A stretch of 64,000 bases of DNA from Streptomyces rishiriensis. GTDB taxonomy: Bacteria; Actinomycetota; Actinomycetes; Streptomycetales; Streptomycetaceae. Within the stretch, counting starts at the first letter, position 1. Each line of letters starts with the position of its first letter. The stretch is taken from assembly GCF_030815485.1 (NCBI RefSeq), contig NZ_JAUSWV010000002.1:4898001-4962000 (forward strand). The letters are read 5' to 3'. This document shows positions 34,071 through 42,823 of the stretch, piece by piece. Position numbers and translations under genes: made by a program. Below the pieces are notes generated by a model. That model had not been told where the DNA came from, did no database searches, and worked only from the letters and a program-made list of their open reading frames with translations.

Positions 34071-34391
34071 ATGCTCCGCTACACACTGATGCGTCTCGGT
34101 GTCTTCGCCGGCTGCCTCGTGGTCGTCTGGGGTCTCGTCTACTCGGGCGTCGTGCCGCGCGGTCTCGGCGACTCCAACATCATGTGGATCCTGCTGCTGT
34201 CGCTGGTGATCTCCGCGCCGATCAGCTTCGTGGTGCTGCGCAAGGAGCGCGACCGCGCCTCGGTGCACGTCGTGCAGCGGGTGGACCGCATGAAGGCCAA
34301 CCTGGAGGCCAACAAGTCCCAGGAGGACGCCACGATCGACGAGGCGGCCCACGCGCAGACGCCGGCTCCGGGTCAGGCGCAGACCTCCTAG
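34071..34391 (+). CDS. DUF4229 small membrane protein
   Basis: A 106-residue protein with two membrane helices (LMRLGVFAGCLVVVWGLVYS and MWILLLSLVISAPISFVVL), then a conserved charged stretch LRKERDRASVHVVQRVDRMK and a disordered tail. This is the DUF4229 pattern of actinobacteria, unknown role. ATG 34071 is chosen with GGAAGAG upstream. Confidence 0.85.
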   Translation: MLRYTLMRLGVFAGCLVVVWGLVYSGVVPRGLGDSNIMWILLLSLVISAPISFVVLRKERDRASVHVVQRVDRMKANLEANKSQEDATIDEAAHAQTPAPGQAQTS

Positions 34392-34450
34392 CGGCGGCAC
34401 CCCGCGCCACCCGGCGGGCCGGGCCGGGCAGGGACCCGGGCGGGCCCAAC

Positions 34451-34465
34451 TACGCTGTGCCCATG
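34451..34465 (+). promoter_or_regulatory. -10 box of a leaderless tetR-type gene
   Basis: TACGCT (34451-34456), 6 nt, ATG 34463, and no Shine-Dalgarno sequence. Confidence 0.45.
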
Positions 34466-35107
34466 GGTGCCGTGAAGACCAAACGGATGCCGCGTGCGGT
34501 CCGTGAGCAGCAGATGCTGGACGCCGCCGTGGAAACCTTCGGCCGCCGTGGGTACATGGCGGCGTCGATGGACGAGATCGCCGAACTCGCGGGCGTGTCC
34601 AAGCCGTTGGTGTACCTGTACCTGAACTCCAAGGAAGACCTCTTCACCGCCTGCATCCGGCGCGAGGCCAAGGCGCTCGTCGAGGCGGTGCGCAACGGCG
34701 TCCGCACCGACCTGCCCGCCGACCGCCAACTCTGGGACGGTCTGCGGGCATTCTTCGCGCACACCGCCGAGCATCCGCACGCCTGGGCCGTCCTGCATCT
34801 TCAGGCCCGTACCCACGGCGAGCCCTTCGCCGCCGAGGTCGCGGCGATGCGCGAGGAGATCGTCGCGTTCGTCACGCAGCTGATCGTGGTCGCGGCCAGG
34901 GAAGCCCACCGGGACCCCGATCTCCTCGAACGAGAGGTCGCCGGACTCGCCGAGGCGCTGGTCGGCGCCGCCGAGTCCCTCGCCGCCTGGGCCAACACGG
35001 CCGACGGCACCACGGCCCGCCAGGCGGCCGCGACCCTGATGAACTTCGCCTGGGCAGGTCTGGGCAACCTCATGGAGGGCCGCCCCTGGACCCCGCCGGA
35101 GGCCTGA
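34463..35107 (+). CDS. TetR-family transcriptional regulator
   Basis: A 214-residue protein with an N-terminal TetR DNA-binding domain (MLDAAVETFGRRGYMAASMD, then IAELAGVSKPLVYLYLNSKEDLF) and a helical ligand-binding domain. It is convergent with the fatty-acid-type genes that follow (MaoC/FabG) and a good candidate to control them through the paired inverted repeats at 37430-37458, since TetR regulators commonly control acyl-CoA metabolism. Confidence 0.93.
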   Translation: MGAVKTKRMPRAVREQQMLDAAVETFGRRGYMAASMDEIAELAGVSKPLVYLYLNSKEDLFTACIRREAKALVEAVRNGVRTDLPADRQLWDGLRAFFAHTAEHPHAWAVLHLQARTHGEPFAAEVAAMREEIVAFVTQLIVVAAREAHRDPDLLEREVAGLAEALVGAAESLAAWANTADGTTARQAAATLMNFAWAGLGNLMEGRPWTPPEA

Positions 35108-35135
35108 GGGGCGCCGCCCGCGGGCGCCGGGCCTG

Positions 35136-35996
35136 TCATGGCGCGAGCGGATCCACCCGTCCGCTCACATGCACCCGTCCGGCCTCTCCCGTCCCGCGCA
35201 GCTCGAAGCGCTCGCCGTCCGCCGCGAAGGTCACCGTGCCCGGCAGCAGGACCGGCGCCCGGAACTCCGCGCGCACCCGTACGGCCTGCGGGGTGCCGTG
35301 CGCGGCGAGGCAGCGGGCCACGGTCCACATGCCGTGCGCGATGGCCCGGGGGAAGCCGAAGAGGCGGGCGGTGAGCGGGTGGAGGTGGATGGGGTTGCGG
35401 TCGCCCGACGCGGCGCCGTAGCGCCGTCCGACATCCGCGGCGAGCCGCCACTCGTCCAGCACGGGAAGCGGGCGGGATCCGGGTTCGCGCGGGGCGGGTG
35501 GGGCCTCGGTGGGGTGCCGGGCCAGATAGGTGCTCGTCGACTCCCACACGACCGCGCCCGCGTCCCGCAGCTCCGTGACGACGACCGCCTCGGTCCCGCG
35601 CCGGTGCGGGGCCAACCGCTCGACCCGCACGGCGAGTTCGTGGCTTGCGGTGGCCGGGAGGGCGGTGTGGCGGGTGATCTCGATCGACGTGTGGACGAGT
35701 CCGAGCAGCGGCAGCGGGAAGCCGCGGCCGCTCATGATCCGCATGGCCAGCGGAAAGCCCAGGACGTGGGGGTAGGTGAGCGGCAGGGCGTCCTCGCCGG
35801 TCGGGAAGCCGCACACCCGCTCGTACGCGGCCAGCCGGCCCAGATCCACCCGCAGCTCGGGCAGGACCAGCCGGTCGCCGGTGCCGGGGAACGCGACGCC
35901 CGGCCGGGGCCGCTTGAACGGCGAGCGCAGCGCGCCGAGGGCGAGCAGCGGACCGAGCGACGGAGGCCCGGACAGTTCGGTCACCATGCCGGTCAC
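35136..35996 (-). CDS. MaoC-family hydratase/dehydratase
   Basis: A 286-residue double hot-dog protein. The C-terminal half carries the hydratase-2 motif SGDRNPIHLHPLTARLFGFP, followed by AIAHGMWTVARCLAAHG; the N-terminal half is a second hot-dog without it. It would hydrate or dehydrate an enoyl/hydroxyacyl thioester. GTG 35996 overlaps the reductase stop by one base (TAGTG) with GGGGG upstream, so the two are coupled; ATG 35987 is a possible alternative. With the reductase and thiolase it forms a set covering three steps of a fatty-acyl cycle. Confidence 0.9.
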   Translation of the reverse strand: MTGMVTELSGPPSLGPLLALGALRSPFKRPRPGVAFPGTGDRLVLPELRVDLGRLAAYERVCGFPTGEDALPLTYPHVLGFPLAMRIMSGRGFPLPLLGLVHTSIEITRHTALPATASHELAVRVERLAPHRRGTEAVVVTELRDAGAVVWESTSTYLARHPTEAPPAPREPGSRPLPVLDEWRLAADVGRRYGAASGDRNPIHLHPLTARLFGFPRAIAHGMWTVARCLAAHGTPQAVRVRAEFRAPVLLPGTVTFAADGERFELRGTGEAGRVHVSGRVDPLAP

Positions 35997-37387
35997 TACG
36001 CCCCCAGCAGACTCTGGCCGCACACGCGCACCACCTGTCCGTTCACCGCGCCGGACGCCGGATGGGCGAGCCAGGCGGTCGTCTCCGCGACGTCGACGGG
36101 CAGGCCGCCCTGCGCGAGGGAGTTCATCCGGCGGCCCGCCTCGCGGATGAACAACGGCACCGCGGCCGTCATCCTCGTCTCGATGAAGCCCGGCGCCACC
36201 GCGTTCACCGTGACCCCGTGCTCGGCGAGCGCGAGGGGCGCGAGAGCCCGGACCAGACCGGCGACGCCCGCCTTGCTCGCGCCGTAGTTCGTCTGCCCCG
36301 CGTTGCCCGCGAGTCCGGCGATGGAGGCGGTGGCCACGATCCGTCCGCCCCGCCGCAGAGCGCCCTTGGCGAGCAGCGCGTCCGTGGTGCGCAGGACGCT
36401 CGCGAGATTGACGTCGAGCACCGGACTCCAGCGCTCGGCGGGCATGTTGACCAGCCGCCGGTCCCGCGTGATCCCCGCGTTGTGGATCAGCACGTCCAGT
36501 CCGTCGGGCAGCTCGGCGGCGATCCGCTCGCCCGCGTCGGCGGCCGTGATGTCGAGCGTGAGGGCGCTGCCGCCCAGCCGCGCGGCGACCCGGCGGGCGT
36601 CCTCCTCGGCCTGCGGCACGTCCAGGACGACGACATGGGCGCCGTCCCGGGCCAGCGTCTCCGCGACGGCCTCGCCGATGCCGCGGGCGGCGCCGGTGAC
36701 GAGGGCCGTACGGCCGGCGAGGGGACGGGCCGGGTCGACGGGGCCGTCGGACCCCTCGGCCCCCGCGGCCCCCACCCCGATCACCTGGCCGCTGACGTAC
36801 GCCGACTTGGGGGAGAGCAGGAAACGCAGCGTGGACTCGGCGGCGGACGCGTCGGTCAGCCGGACGAGGTTCACCGTCCTGCCCCGCCCGATCTCCTTGC
36901 CCAGGGACCGCACGAAGCCCTCGAGCGCCTGCTGCACGGCCGCCTGGTGGTGGTCACGGGCGTCCAGGGGAGCCCCCAGCACGACGACGCGTCCGCTCGC
37001 CGCGACCGACCGCACGACCGGGTGCAGGGCCGCGTGCACCTCGGCGAGCGCGTCGACGTCACGGACGCCGGTCGCGTCCAGGACGACGGCGGCGGGTCGG
37101 GCGGCCCCGCTGCGGGCGGCCCCGGTGGCGGACGCGGTGCCGCCTCCGGTGGATCCGGTGGCCGCTCCGACGGCCTCTGCGGTGGCGGTGGGCAGCCCGG
37201 TGCGGGCCAGCACCGGTGCGAGGTCGAGCCCGGACGGGCCGCCGGCCGTGAGGTGCAGCAAAGGGCCGTCCAGGGCGGGCCGTTCGGCCGACCAGCGGCT
37301 CAGCGGGGCCGGTTGCGGAAGCCCGAGCCGCGCGGTGAGGAACCGGCCGGGGGCCGTGGCGGTGAAGCTCAGATAGCGGTCGGCCAT
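35996..37387 (-). CDS. 3-oxoacyl-ACP reductase, long FabG4-like form
   Basis: A 463-residue protein, longer than usual FabG (~245). The C-terminal half is a complete SDR: VTGAARGIGEAVAETL for NAD(P)H binding, NAG in VLIHNAGITRDRR, catalytic Tyr/Lys in TNYGASKAGV. The N-terminal ~210 residues form a degenerate Rossmann domain, as in mycobacterial FabG4, whose preferred substrates are CoA thioesters. Its stop is coupled to the MaoC gene, and it is divergent from the thiolase gene across a short region with two operator-like repeats. Confidence 0.92.
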   Translation of the reverse strand: MADRYLSFTATAPGRFLTARLGLPQPAPLSRWSAERPALDGPLLHLTAGGPSGLDLAPVLARTGLPTATAEAVGAATGSTGGGTASATGAARSGAARPAAVVLDATGVRDVDALAEVHAALHPVVRSVAASGRVVVLGAPLDARDHHQAAVQQALEGFVRSLGKEIGRGRTVNLVRLTDASAAESTLRFLLSPKSAYVSGQVIGVGAAGAEGSDGPVDPARPLAGRTALVTGAARGIGEAVAETLARDGAHVVVLDVPQAEEDARRVAARLGGSALTLDITAADAGERIAAELPDGLDVLIHNAGITRDRRLVNMPAERWSPVLDVNLASVLRTTDALLAKGALRRGGRIVATASIAGLAGNAGQTNYGASKAGVAGLVRALAPLALAEHGVTVNAVAPGFIETRMTAAVPLFIREAGRRMNSLAQGGLPVDVAETTAWLAHPASGAVNGQVVRVCGQSLLGA

Positions 37388-37429
37388 GATGATCTCCCAC
37401 GGGCTCGGCGCACACCTCGTACCGGGTGC

Positions 37430-37458
37430 TTACTCTGAAGTAAGGTTACCGTGGGTAA
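37430..37458. promoter_or_regulatory. two adjacent operator-like inverted repeats
   Basis: TTACT-CTGA-AGTAA (37430-37443) and TTACC-GTG-GGTAA (37446-37458) lie side by side in the 101-nt gap between the divergent reductase and thiolase genes. Both half-site pairs share TTAC/GTAA. This is the layout of a TetR-type operator controlling both directions. Confidence 0.6.
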
Positions 37459-37488
37459 GTCTAGGTCACGGGTGAGGAGCAGGTCGAG

Positions 37489-38847
37489 ATGAGTACCTCG
37501 GAACCGTCACGGGCGAGCCGGCGAGTGAGCCATCTGAAGGTCGCGGAGGGCGGCGCGCCGCAACCCCGGCCCGAACTGCCGCGCATCCGCCGCGTGGCGA
37601 TCGTCGGCGGCACCCGCATCCCCTTCGCCCGTTCCGACGGCCCCTACGCCACCGCCTCCAACCAGGAGATGCTGACGGCGGCCGTGAACGGCCTGGTGAA
37701 CCGCTACGCGCTCGACGTGCCGGGCGTCGTGGGAGAGTTGGTCGCCGGGGCCGTCCTCAAGCACAGCCGCGACTTCAACCTCGCCCGCGAGACCGTCCTC
37801 GGCTCGAGACTCGACGCACGCACCCCCGCCTACGACATCCAGCAGGCCTGCGGCACGGGCCTGCAGGCCGTGATCGCCGCCGCCAACAAGATCGCCCTCG
37901 GCCAGACCGAGTCCGCGATCGCGGGCGGCGCGGACACCGCGAGCGACGCCCCGCTCGGCGTCAACGACCGCCTGCGCCGGATCCTCCTGGAGGCCCGCCG
38001 GGCCAAGTCGACGGGCGCCCGCCTGGCGGCCCTCGCGCAGATCCGCCCCTCCCATCTCATCCCCGAGATCCCGCGCAACGCCGAACCGCGCACCGGTCTG
38101 TCCATGGGCGAGCACGCGGCGGTCACCGCACGTGCCTGGGGCGTCGGGCGCGAGGCCCAGGACGAGTTGGCGGCCACCAGTCACCAGCGGCTCGCGGCCG
38201 CCTACGAACGCGGCTTCTTCGGCGACCTGGTGGTTCCCTTCCGCGACCTGGCCCGCGACCAGAACCTGCGCCCGGACTCCACGGCCGGAAAACTGGCCGC
38301 GCTGAAACCGGTGTTCGGCACGGACGGGCCCGAACCGACCATGACGGCGGGCAACTCGACGCCGCTGACGGACGGCGCGGCGGTCGTGCTCCTCGCCTCC
38401 GAGGAGTGGGCCGAGGCGCGGGGCCTGGAGCCGCTCGCCTACCTGACGGCGTACGAGACGGCGGCCGTGGACTTCGTGCGGGGCGACGTCGCGGGCGGCG
38501 AGGACGGGTTGCTGATGGCGCCCGCGTACGCTGTCCCGCGCATGCTGGCGCGGACCGGTCTGGGCATCGAGGACTTCGACCTGGTCGAGATCCACGAGGC
38601 CTTCGCCTCCCAGGTGCTGGCGACGCTCGCCGCCTGGGAGAAGCAGGGGCTGGCCCCGGTGGACCGCGACCGGCTGAACGTGGCCGGCTCCTCCCTCGCC
38701 ACCGGCCACCCCTTCGCCGCGACGGGTGCCCGCATCGTGGCGACCCTGGCCAAACTGCTCGCCGAACGGGAGGGCCCCGCAAGGGGGTTGATCTCGATCT
38801 GCGCGGCGGGCGGACAGGGGGTCACGGCGATTCTGGAGCGAACATGA
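37489..38847 (+). CDS. acetyl-CoA acetyltransferase (thiolase)
   Basis: A 452-residue thiolase. The active Cys is in YDIQQACGTGLQAVIAAAN, the second catalytic site in LNVAGSSLATGHPFAATGAR and the last Cys in ISICAAGGQGV; FDLVEIHEAFASQVLATLA is also characteristic. The length and motifs are closest to FadI-like enzymes of fatty-acid oxidation. ATG 37489 follows GAGGAGCAGG. It is divergent from the reductase/hydratase pair; together the three cover hydration, oxidation/reduction and cleavage/condensation of acyl-CoA. Confidence 0.94.
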   Translation: MSTSEPSRASRRVSHLKVAEGGAPQPRPELPRIRRVAIVGGTRIPFARSDGPYATASNQEMLTAAVNGLVNRYALDVPGVVGELVAGAVLKHSRDFNLARETVLGSRLDARTPAYDIQQACGTGLQAVIAAANKIALGQTESAIAGGADTASDAPLGVNDRLRRILLEARRAKSTGARLAALAQIRPSHLIPEIPRNAEPRTGLSMGEHAAVTARAWGVGREAQDELAATSHQRLAAAYERGFFGDLVVPFRDLARDQNLRPDSTAGKLAALKPVFGTDGPEPTMTAGNSTPLTDGAAVVLLASEEWAEARGLEPLAYLTAYETAAVDFVRGDVAGGEDGLLMAPAYAVPRMLARTGLGIEDFDLVEIHEAFASQVLATLAAWEKQGLAPVDRDRLNVAGSSLATGHPFAATGARIVATLAKLLAEREGPARGLISICAAGGQGVTAILERT

Positions 38848-39057
38848 ACATTCCTCACATAACCCCCGAGATTGCACATCCCCAGCCCCGGAACATCCCG
38901 GAACACGCACAAGCCCCACACGTGCGCGCCGTACGATCCCCTACCTAACTGGCGGTAACCCCTTTCATAGGGGGCATCCCGGTTGAACGCCTCGGTATGC
39001 GAGGCACGTACGTCATGCAGCAAGCAGTTTCGTCGCTGCACGCCCAGGGAGCCGCCC

Positions 39058-40980
39058 GTGTCCACCCCGTACCCAGCCGCCGGTCCGGCCTACGCCGACC
39101 CCGACGCTCCGCCCACCCTGGTGGAACCCGAGACACGACGACTGGACGGCGCCGTACGGGAGGCGTCCGTACCGGCGTTGGCGCGCCCGGTGACGTACGG
39201 CTCGCTCGCCGACCTGCCCTACGACAACGCGGCCGCCGCCCCCGAAGCGGTGGTCCTCAGCCGTAAGGGGCAGGACGGCGAGTGGACGGACATCACGGCC
39301 GAACGCTTCGCCGCCCAGGTCCACGCGGTGGCCAAAGGACTGATCGCGGAGGGCCTCGTCCCCGGCGACCGGCTCGCCATCATGGCCCGCACGACCTACG
39401 AGTGGACGCTGCTCGACTTCGCGGCCTGGGCCGCCGGCCTGGTCACCGTCCCGATCTACCCGACCTCCTCCGTCTTCCAGACCCGCTGGATCCTCCACGA
39501 CTCGGGCGCCGTCGCCCTGGTCACCGAGAGCATCTCCCAGGCGGCCGCCCTCGGCCCCGAACTCGACCGGCTGCCCGACCTGCGCCACCTGTGGGTGATG
39601 GAGAAGGGCCATGTGGACCGGCTGATCGAGGCGGGCGAGCACGTACCGGACGCCGAGGTCGAGATCCGCCGGGGGATGCTGGTCCCCGACACGATCGCCA
39701 CCCTCATCTACACCTCCGGCACCACGGGCCGACCCAAGGGCTGCGCGCTCACCCACGGCAACTTCTTCGCCGAGGTCGACAACGCGATCGAACTGCTCCA
39801 CCCGGTCTTCAAGGCCAAGGGCGAGGACCTCTCCGTCCTGCTCTTCCTCCCCATGTCCCACGTCTTCGGCCGCATGGTCGCCATCGCCTGCGTCCGCGCC
39901 CGGGTCCGCCTGGGCCACGCCCCGAGCCTGAAGGCCGACGAACTCCTCCCCGACCTGGCGGCCTTCAGACCCACCTGTCTGCTGGCCATCCCGTACATGT
40001 TGGAGAAGATCTTCAACTCCGCGCGCGCGAAGGCCGAGGCCGGCGGCAAGCTGTCCTCCTTCGACCGGGCGGTCAACGTGGCCCGCCGCTACGGCGAGGC
40101 GGCCGAGGCGCAGAAGACCGGCACCGGATCCGGCCCGGCGGCCACCCTCCGCGCCGCCCGCACCTTCTACGACCCGCTCGTCTACCGTCGCATCCGCAAC
40201 GCCATGGGCGGCCGGGTCCGCCACGCCATCTGCGGCGGCTCGCCCCTGGGCCGACGCCTCTCGGCCTTCTACCTCGGCGCGGGCATCGAGATCTACGAGG
40301 GCTACGGCCTGACCGAGACGACCGGCGCGTCCACGGTCACCCCGCCGCTCAAGCCCCGCCTGGGCACGGTCGGCTGGCCCCTGCCGGGGACGAAGATCCG
40401 CATAGCGGCGGACGGCGAGATCCTGATCGCCGGCGAACACGTCCTGCGCGGCTACTGGGACCCGGCGGCCGGGGGCGTGGTCCCCGCCGCTCCCGACGGC
40501 TGGCTGCCCACCGGCGACATCGGCGAACTGGACGACGAGGGATATCTGACGATCACCGGCCGCAAGAAGGAGATGATCATCACGGCGGGCGGCAAGAGCG
40601 TCGCCCCCGCGCCCCTGGAGAACTGGCTGCGGTCCCACCCCCTGATCTCCCAGGCCATGGTCCTCGGCGACGGCCGGCCCTACGTCTCCGTCCTCCTCAC
40701 CCTCGACCCGGACGGCCTCACCCACTGGCGCCAGATGAACGGCAAGCACCCGGTCCCGGTGGAGCTGCTGATGGACGACCCGGAACTGCACGCCGTGCTC
40801 CAGCGGGCGATCGACGAGGCGAACAAGCTGGTCTCCCGCCCCGAGTCGATCCGCCGCTTCGCCATCCTCCCGACCGACTTCTCGGAGCACGCCGGCCACC
40901 TGACCCCCTCGATGAAACTCCGCCGCGAGGCCGTCCTCGCGGACTTCGCGGACCAGGTGGAGGGGCTGTACCAGCACTGA
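39058..40980 (+). CDS. long-chain fatty-acid-CoA ligase (AMP-dependent synthetase)
   Basis: A 640-residue adenylate-forming enzyme. Motifs in order: ATP loop IYTSGTTGRPKGCALTHGN, VFGRMVAIA, YEGYGLTETTG, PTGDIGELDDEGYL and ITGRKKEMIITAGGK with the hinge Lys/Arg region. It activates long-chain fatty acids to acyl-CoA in the FadD15-like branch. GTG 39058 is chosen because AGGGAG lies 7 nt upstream; the frame is open to 38983 but without a good site. A gap of 210 nt separates it from the thiolase, so it has its own promoter. Confidence 0.95.
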   Translation: MSTPYPAAGPAYADPDAPPTLVEPETRRLDGAVREASVPALARPVTYGSLADLPYDNAAAAPEAVVLSRKGQDGEWTDITAERFAAQVHAVAKGLIAEGLVPGDRLAIMARTTYEWTLLDFAAWAAGLVTVPIYPTSSVFQTRWILHDSGAVALVTESISQAAALGPELDRLPDLRHLWVMEKGHVDRLIEAGEHVPDAEVEIRRGMLVPDTIATLIYTSGTTGRPKGCALTHGNFFAEVDNAIELLHPVFKAKGEDLSVLLFLPMSHVFGRMVAIACVRARVRLGHAPSLKADELLPDLAAFRPTCLLAIPYMLEKIFNSARAKAEAGGKLSSFDRAVNVARRYGEAAEAQKTGTGSGPAATLRAARTFYDPLVYRRIRNAMGGRVRHAICGGSPLGRRLSAFYLGAGIEIYEGYGLTETTGASTVTPPLKPRLGTVGWPLPGTKIRIAADGEILIAGEHVLRGYWDPAAGGVVPAAPDGWLPTGDIGELDDEGYLTITGRKKEMIITAGGKSVAPAPLENWLRSHPLISQAMVLGDGRPYVSVLLTLDPDGLTHWRQMNGKHPVPVELLMDDPELHAVLQRAIDEANKLVSRPESIRRFAILPTDFSEHAGHLTPSMKLRREAVLADFADQVEGLYQH

Positions 40981-41022
40981 AAGGGTTTGCGGGGTGACTC
41001 GCGGCCGGGGAGCATGCGGTGC

Positions 41023-41517
41023 GTGAACGGCGTCGAGTTCCTCCACCATCCCTGGGACGATCACCCCACCGCCCTGGTCTGGGGTGTCCGCGTCGACGGC
41101 GTCGATCTGCGTGCACGGACCGCGTGGGCTACGCGTGAGCTGTGGCGGCCGGAGCTGGAGGACCAGTTCGAGGACCAGGAGCGGGAGTCGGCCGAGCTGA
41201 TCTGGGGTCAGCACGGCGGGCTGGGCGTCCTCGACTTCCCCGAGAACCCGTTCCTGCGGACAGCCCTGCGGACCCCGCTCCTCGGCTGCCCCTGTGGCAT
41301 CTGGCAGTGCTGGCCCCTCATGGCCCGCATCGCCGTGACCCCGACGGCGGTCACCTGGTCCGGCTTCCACTACCCGGAGCGCGAGGAGTGGGGCGAACTG
41401 CCCCTGGGTCCCTTCGTCTTCGAGCGCCAGGTCTACGAGGAGGCGCTGAGCGCTCCGGACGTGCTGACGGCGGACCCGTTGGGCCCGGTTCCGGAGTCCT
41501 TGGGCTGCGTTCCCTGA
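41023..41517 (+). CDS. hypothetical protein
   Basis: A 164-residue soluble protein with a conserved-looking N-terminus (VNGVEFLHHPWDDHPTALVW) and many Trp. Notable are GLGVLDFPENPFLR, a Cys cluster in LGCPCGIWQCWPL, and PERE EWGELPLGPFVFER as a late motif. I do not recognise a family. GTG 41023 has GGGGAG 10 nt upstream; ATG 41014 is too close to that site. Its last 85 bases overlap tail-to-tail with the MFS gene on the other strand. Confidence 0.7.
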   Translation: MNGVEFLHHPWDDHPTALVWGVRVDGVDLRARTAWATRELWRPELEDQFEDQERESAELIWGQHGGLGVLDFPENPFLRTALRTPLLGCPCGIWQCWPLMARIAVTPTAVTWSGFHYPEREEWGELPLGPFVFERQVYEEALSAPDVLTADPLGPVPESLGCVP

Positions 41518-42725
41518 TCCTTCTCGATGGCGACGGCGGAGGCGGACAGGAGCGTCGCACCGGCGAGGCCGCCCCAGAGCGCGGCCGGGCCGTGGGGCGC
41601 GAGAGCGGTGATGACCGCCGGGGACACGGCGAGGCCGAAGCCCGTGGAGAGCTCGAAGCGGGCGAGGGTGCGGCCCAGGACATGGGCCGGGGCGAGGACG
41701 GTGACGAGCGCGGTGGCGCTGCCGGCATAGATGATCTCGCCGAGGGTGCAGACCACGGACACCACGGCGACGGCCGGGGCGCCCCAGCCGTGTCCCAGCG
41801 AGGTGGCCGCGAGGAAGCCGAGGTAGGACACGGTGAGCACCACACCGGCGAGAGCGAGCACGCTCCGCCGCGAGAAGCGGGACATCAGGACGGTGACCGG
41901 AACCTGGAGGGTGACCACCAGCACCGTGTTGGCCACGAAGATGGCCGCCGACCACACCGGGGACGCGTGCAACTGGCTGACCAGGACCAGAGGAAGCGCG
42001 ATCTCGGGGACGTTGAGGCAGAAGACGTAGACGACATTGGCGGCGATCAGCGCGCGCATCCGGGGCGGGGCGCCGTCGGCCCTGACCTCGTCCGTGCGCC
42101 TGTCACCGGCCGGGACGGCGGCCGCGGACGCGCGCAGCCGGACCGACCACGCCAGGGCCGCCGCGGCGAGACAGGCGAGCCCGGTGACGGCTGCCAGCGC
42201 GCGCAACGCGGGGGCGCCGCCCGCCAGGCACGCGGTGGCGATCAGCGCGCCCGTGCCGAGGCCGGCGTTGCGCAGGGCGCGGCCCGCCGCCAGAGCGGTG
42301 TCCCGTTCCCGGCCGTGGGCGACCGTGGCCACGAGAGCGGCGTGAGCCGCTGGCCAGGCCTGGTTGCCGATGCCGAGGAAGAGCGCCGCCGTCGCGAACG
42401 GCCAGGCGTGCCCCGCCGGGGTGGCCAGCAGCAACGCCACACCGGGCACCCGTACCAGCATCGACGCCGCCACGACGGTGCTGCGTGCGCCCCGGTCCAG
42501 CCATCGGCCCACCGCGGGCATGCACACCAGACCCACCACGATGCCGGCCGTCATGGCGATGCCGGTGACCGGCGCGGACAGCCTCAGCACCGTCACCCCG
42601 TAGAGCAGCAGAAAGGGCCGCAGCAGACCGGTGCCGAGCGCGTCCACGGCCAGGGCGACGGCATAGCGGGGGCCTCCGGAGGCCCGGACGAGGGCGCGGA
42701 GCCGGATGTCGGTGATGGGTGCCAT
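41433..42725 (-). CDS. MFS transporter, probable exporter
   Basis: A 430-residue protein with about twelve hydrophobic helices. Loop 2-3 reads AVGRWLDRGARSTVVAAS, in place of the GxxxDRxGRR motif. It looks like a drug or metabolite exporter of the MFS. ATG 42725 is preferred; a GTG at 42761 would overlap the operator-like repeat. It is divergent from an ArsR-type regulator and probably repressed by it. The last 28 codons overlap the convergent gene and encode a Ser/Pro-rich tail, which may be an extension acquired by loss of an earlier stop. Confidence 0.9.
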   Translation of the reverse strand: MAPITDIRLRALVRASGGPRYAVALAVDALGTGLLRPFLLLYGVTVLRLSAPVTGIAMTAGIVVGLVCMPAVGRWLDRGARSTVVAASMLVRVPGVALLLATPAGHAWPFATAALFLGIGNQAWPAAHAALVATVAHGRERDTALAAGRALRNAGLGTGALIATACLAGGAPALRALAAVTGLACLAAAALAWSVRLRASAAAVPAGDRRTDEVRADGAPPRMRALIAANVVYVFCLNVPEIALPLVLVSQLHASPVWSAAIFVANTVLVVTLQVPVTVLMSRFSRRSVLALAGVVLTVSYLGFLAATSLGHGWGAPAVAVVSVVCTLGEIIYAGSATALVTVLAPAHVLGRTLARFELSTGFGLAVSPAVITALAPHGPAALWGGLAGATLLSASAVAIEKDQGTQPKDSGTGPNGSAVSTSGALSASS

Positions 42726-42760
42726 GGCCGCAACGGTGAGGTCGACCGCCGGGCCGGGCA

Positions 42761-42789
42761 CGTCGGTTGACGGACACCGTCAACCGACG
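42761..42789. promoter_or_regulatory. perfect 13-bp inverted repeat operator
   Basis: CGTCGGTTGACGG (42761-42773), ACA, CCGTCAACCGACG (42777-42789). Both arms match exactly. It lies in the 98-nt gap between the divergent MFS and ArsR-type genes and contains a TTGACG that could be a -35 box, so a bound regulator would block the promoter. It is most likely the ArsR-type operator. Confidence 0.75.
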
Positions 42790-42823
42790 CGGTCGTCGGC
42801 CGTCCGGTCGGTGATGATGAGGG

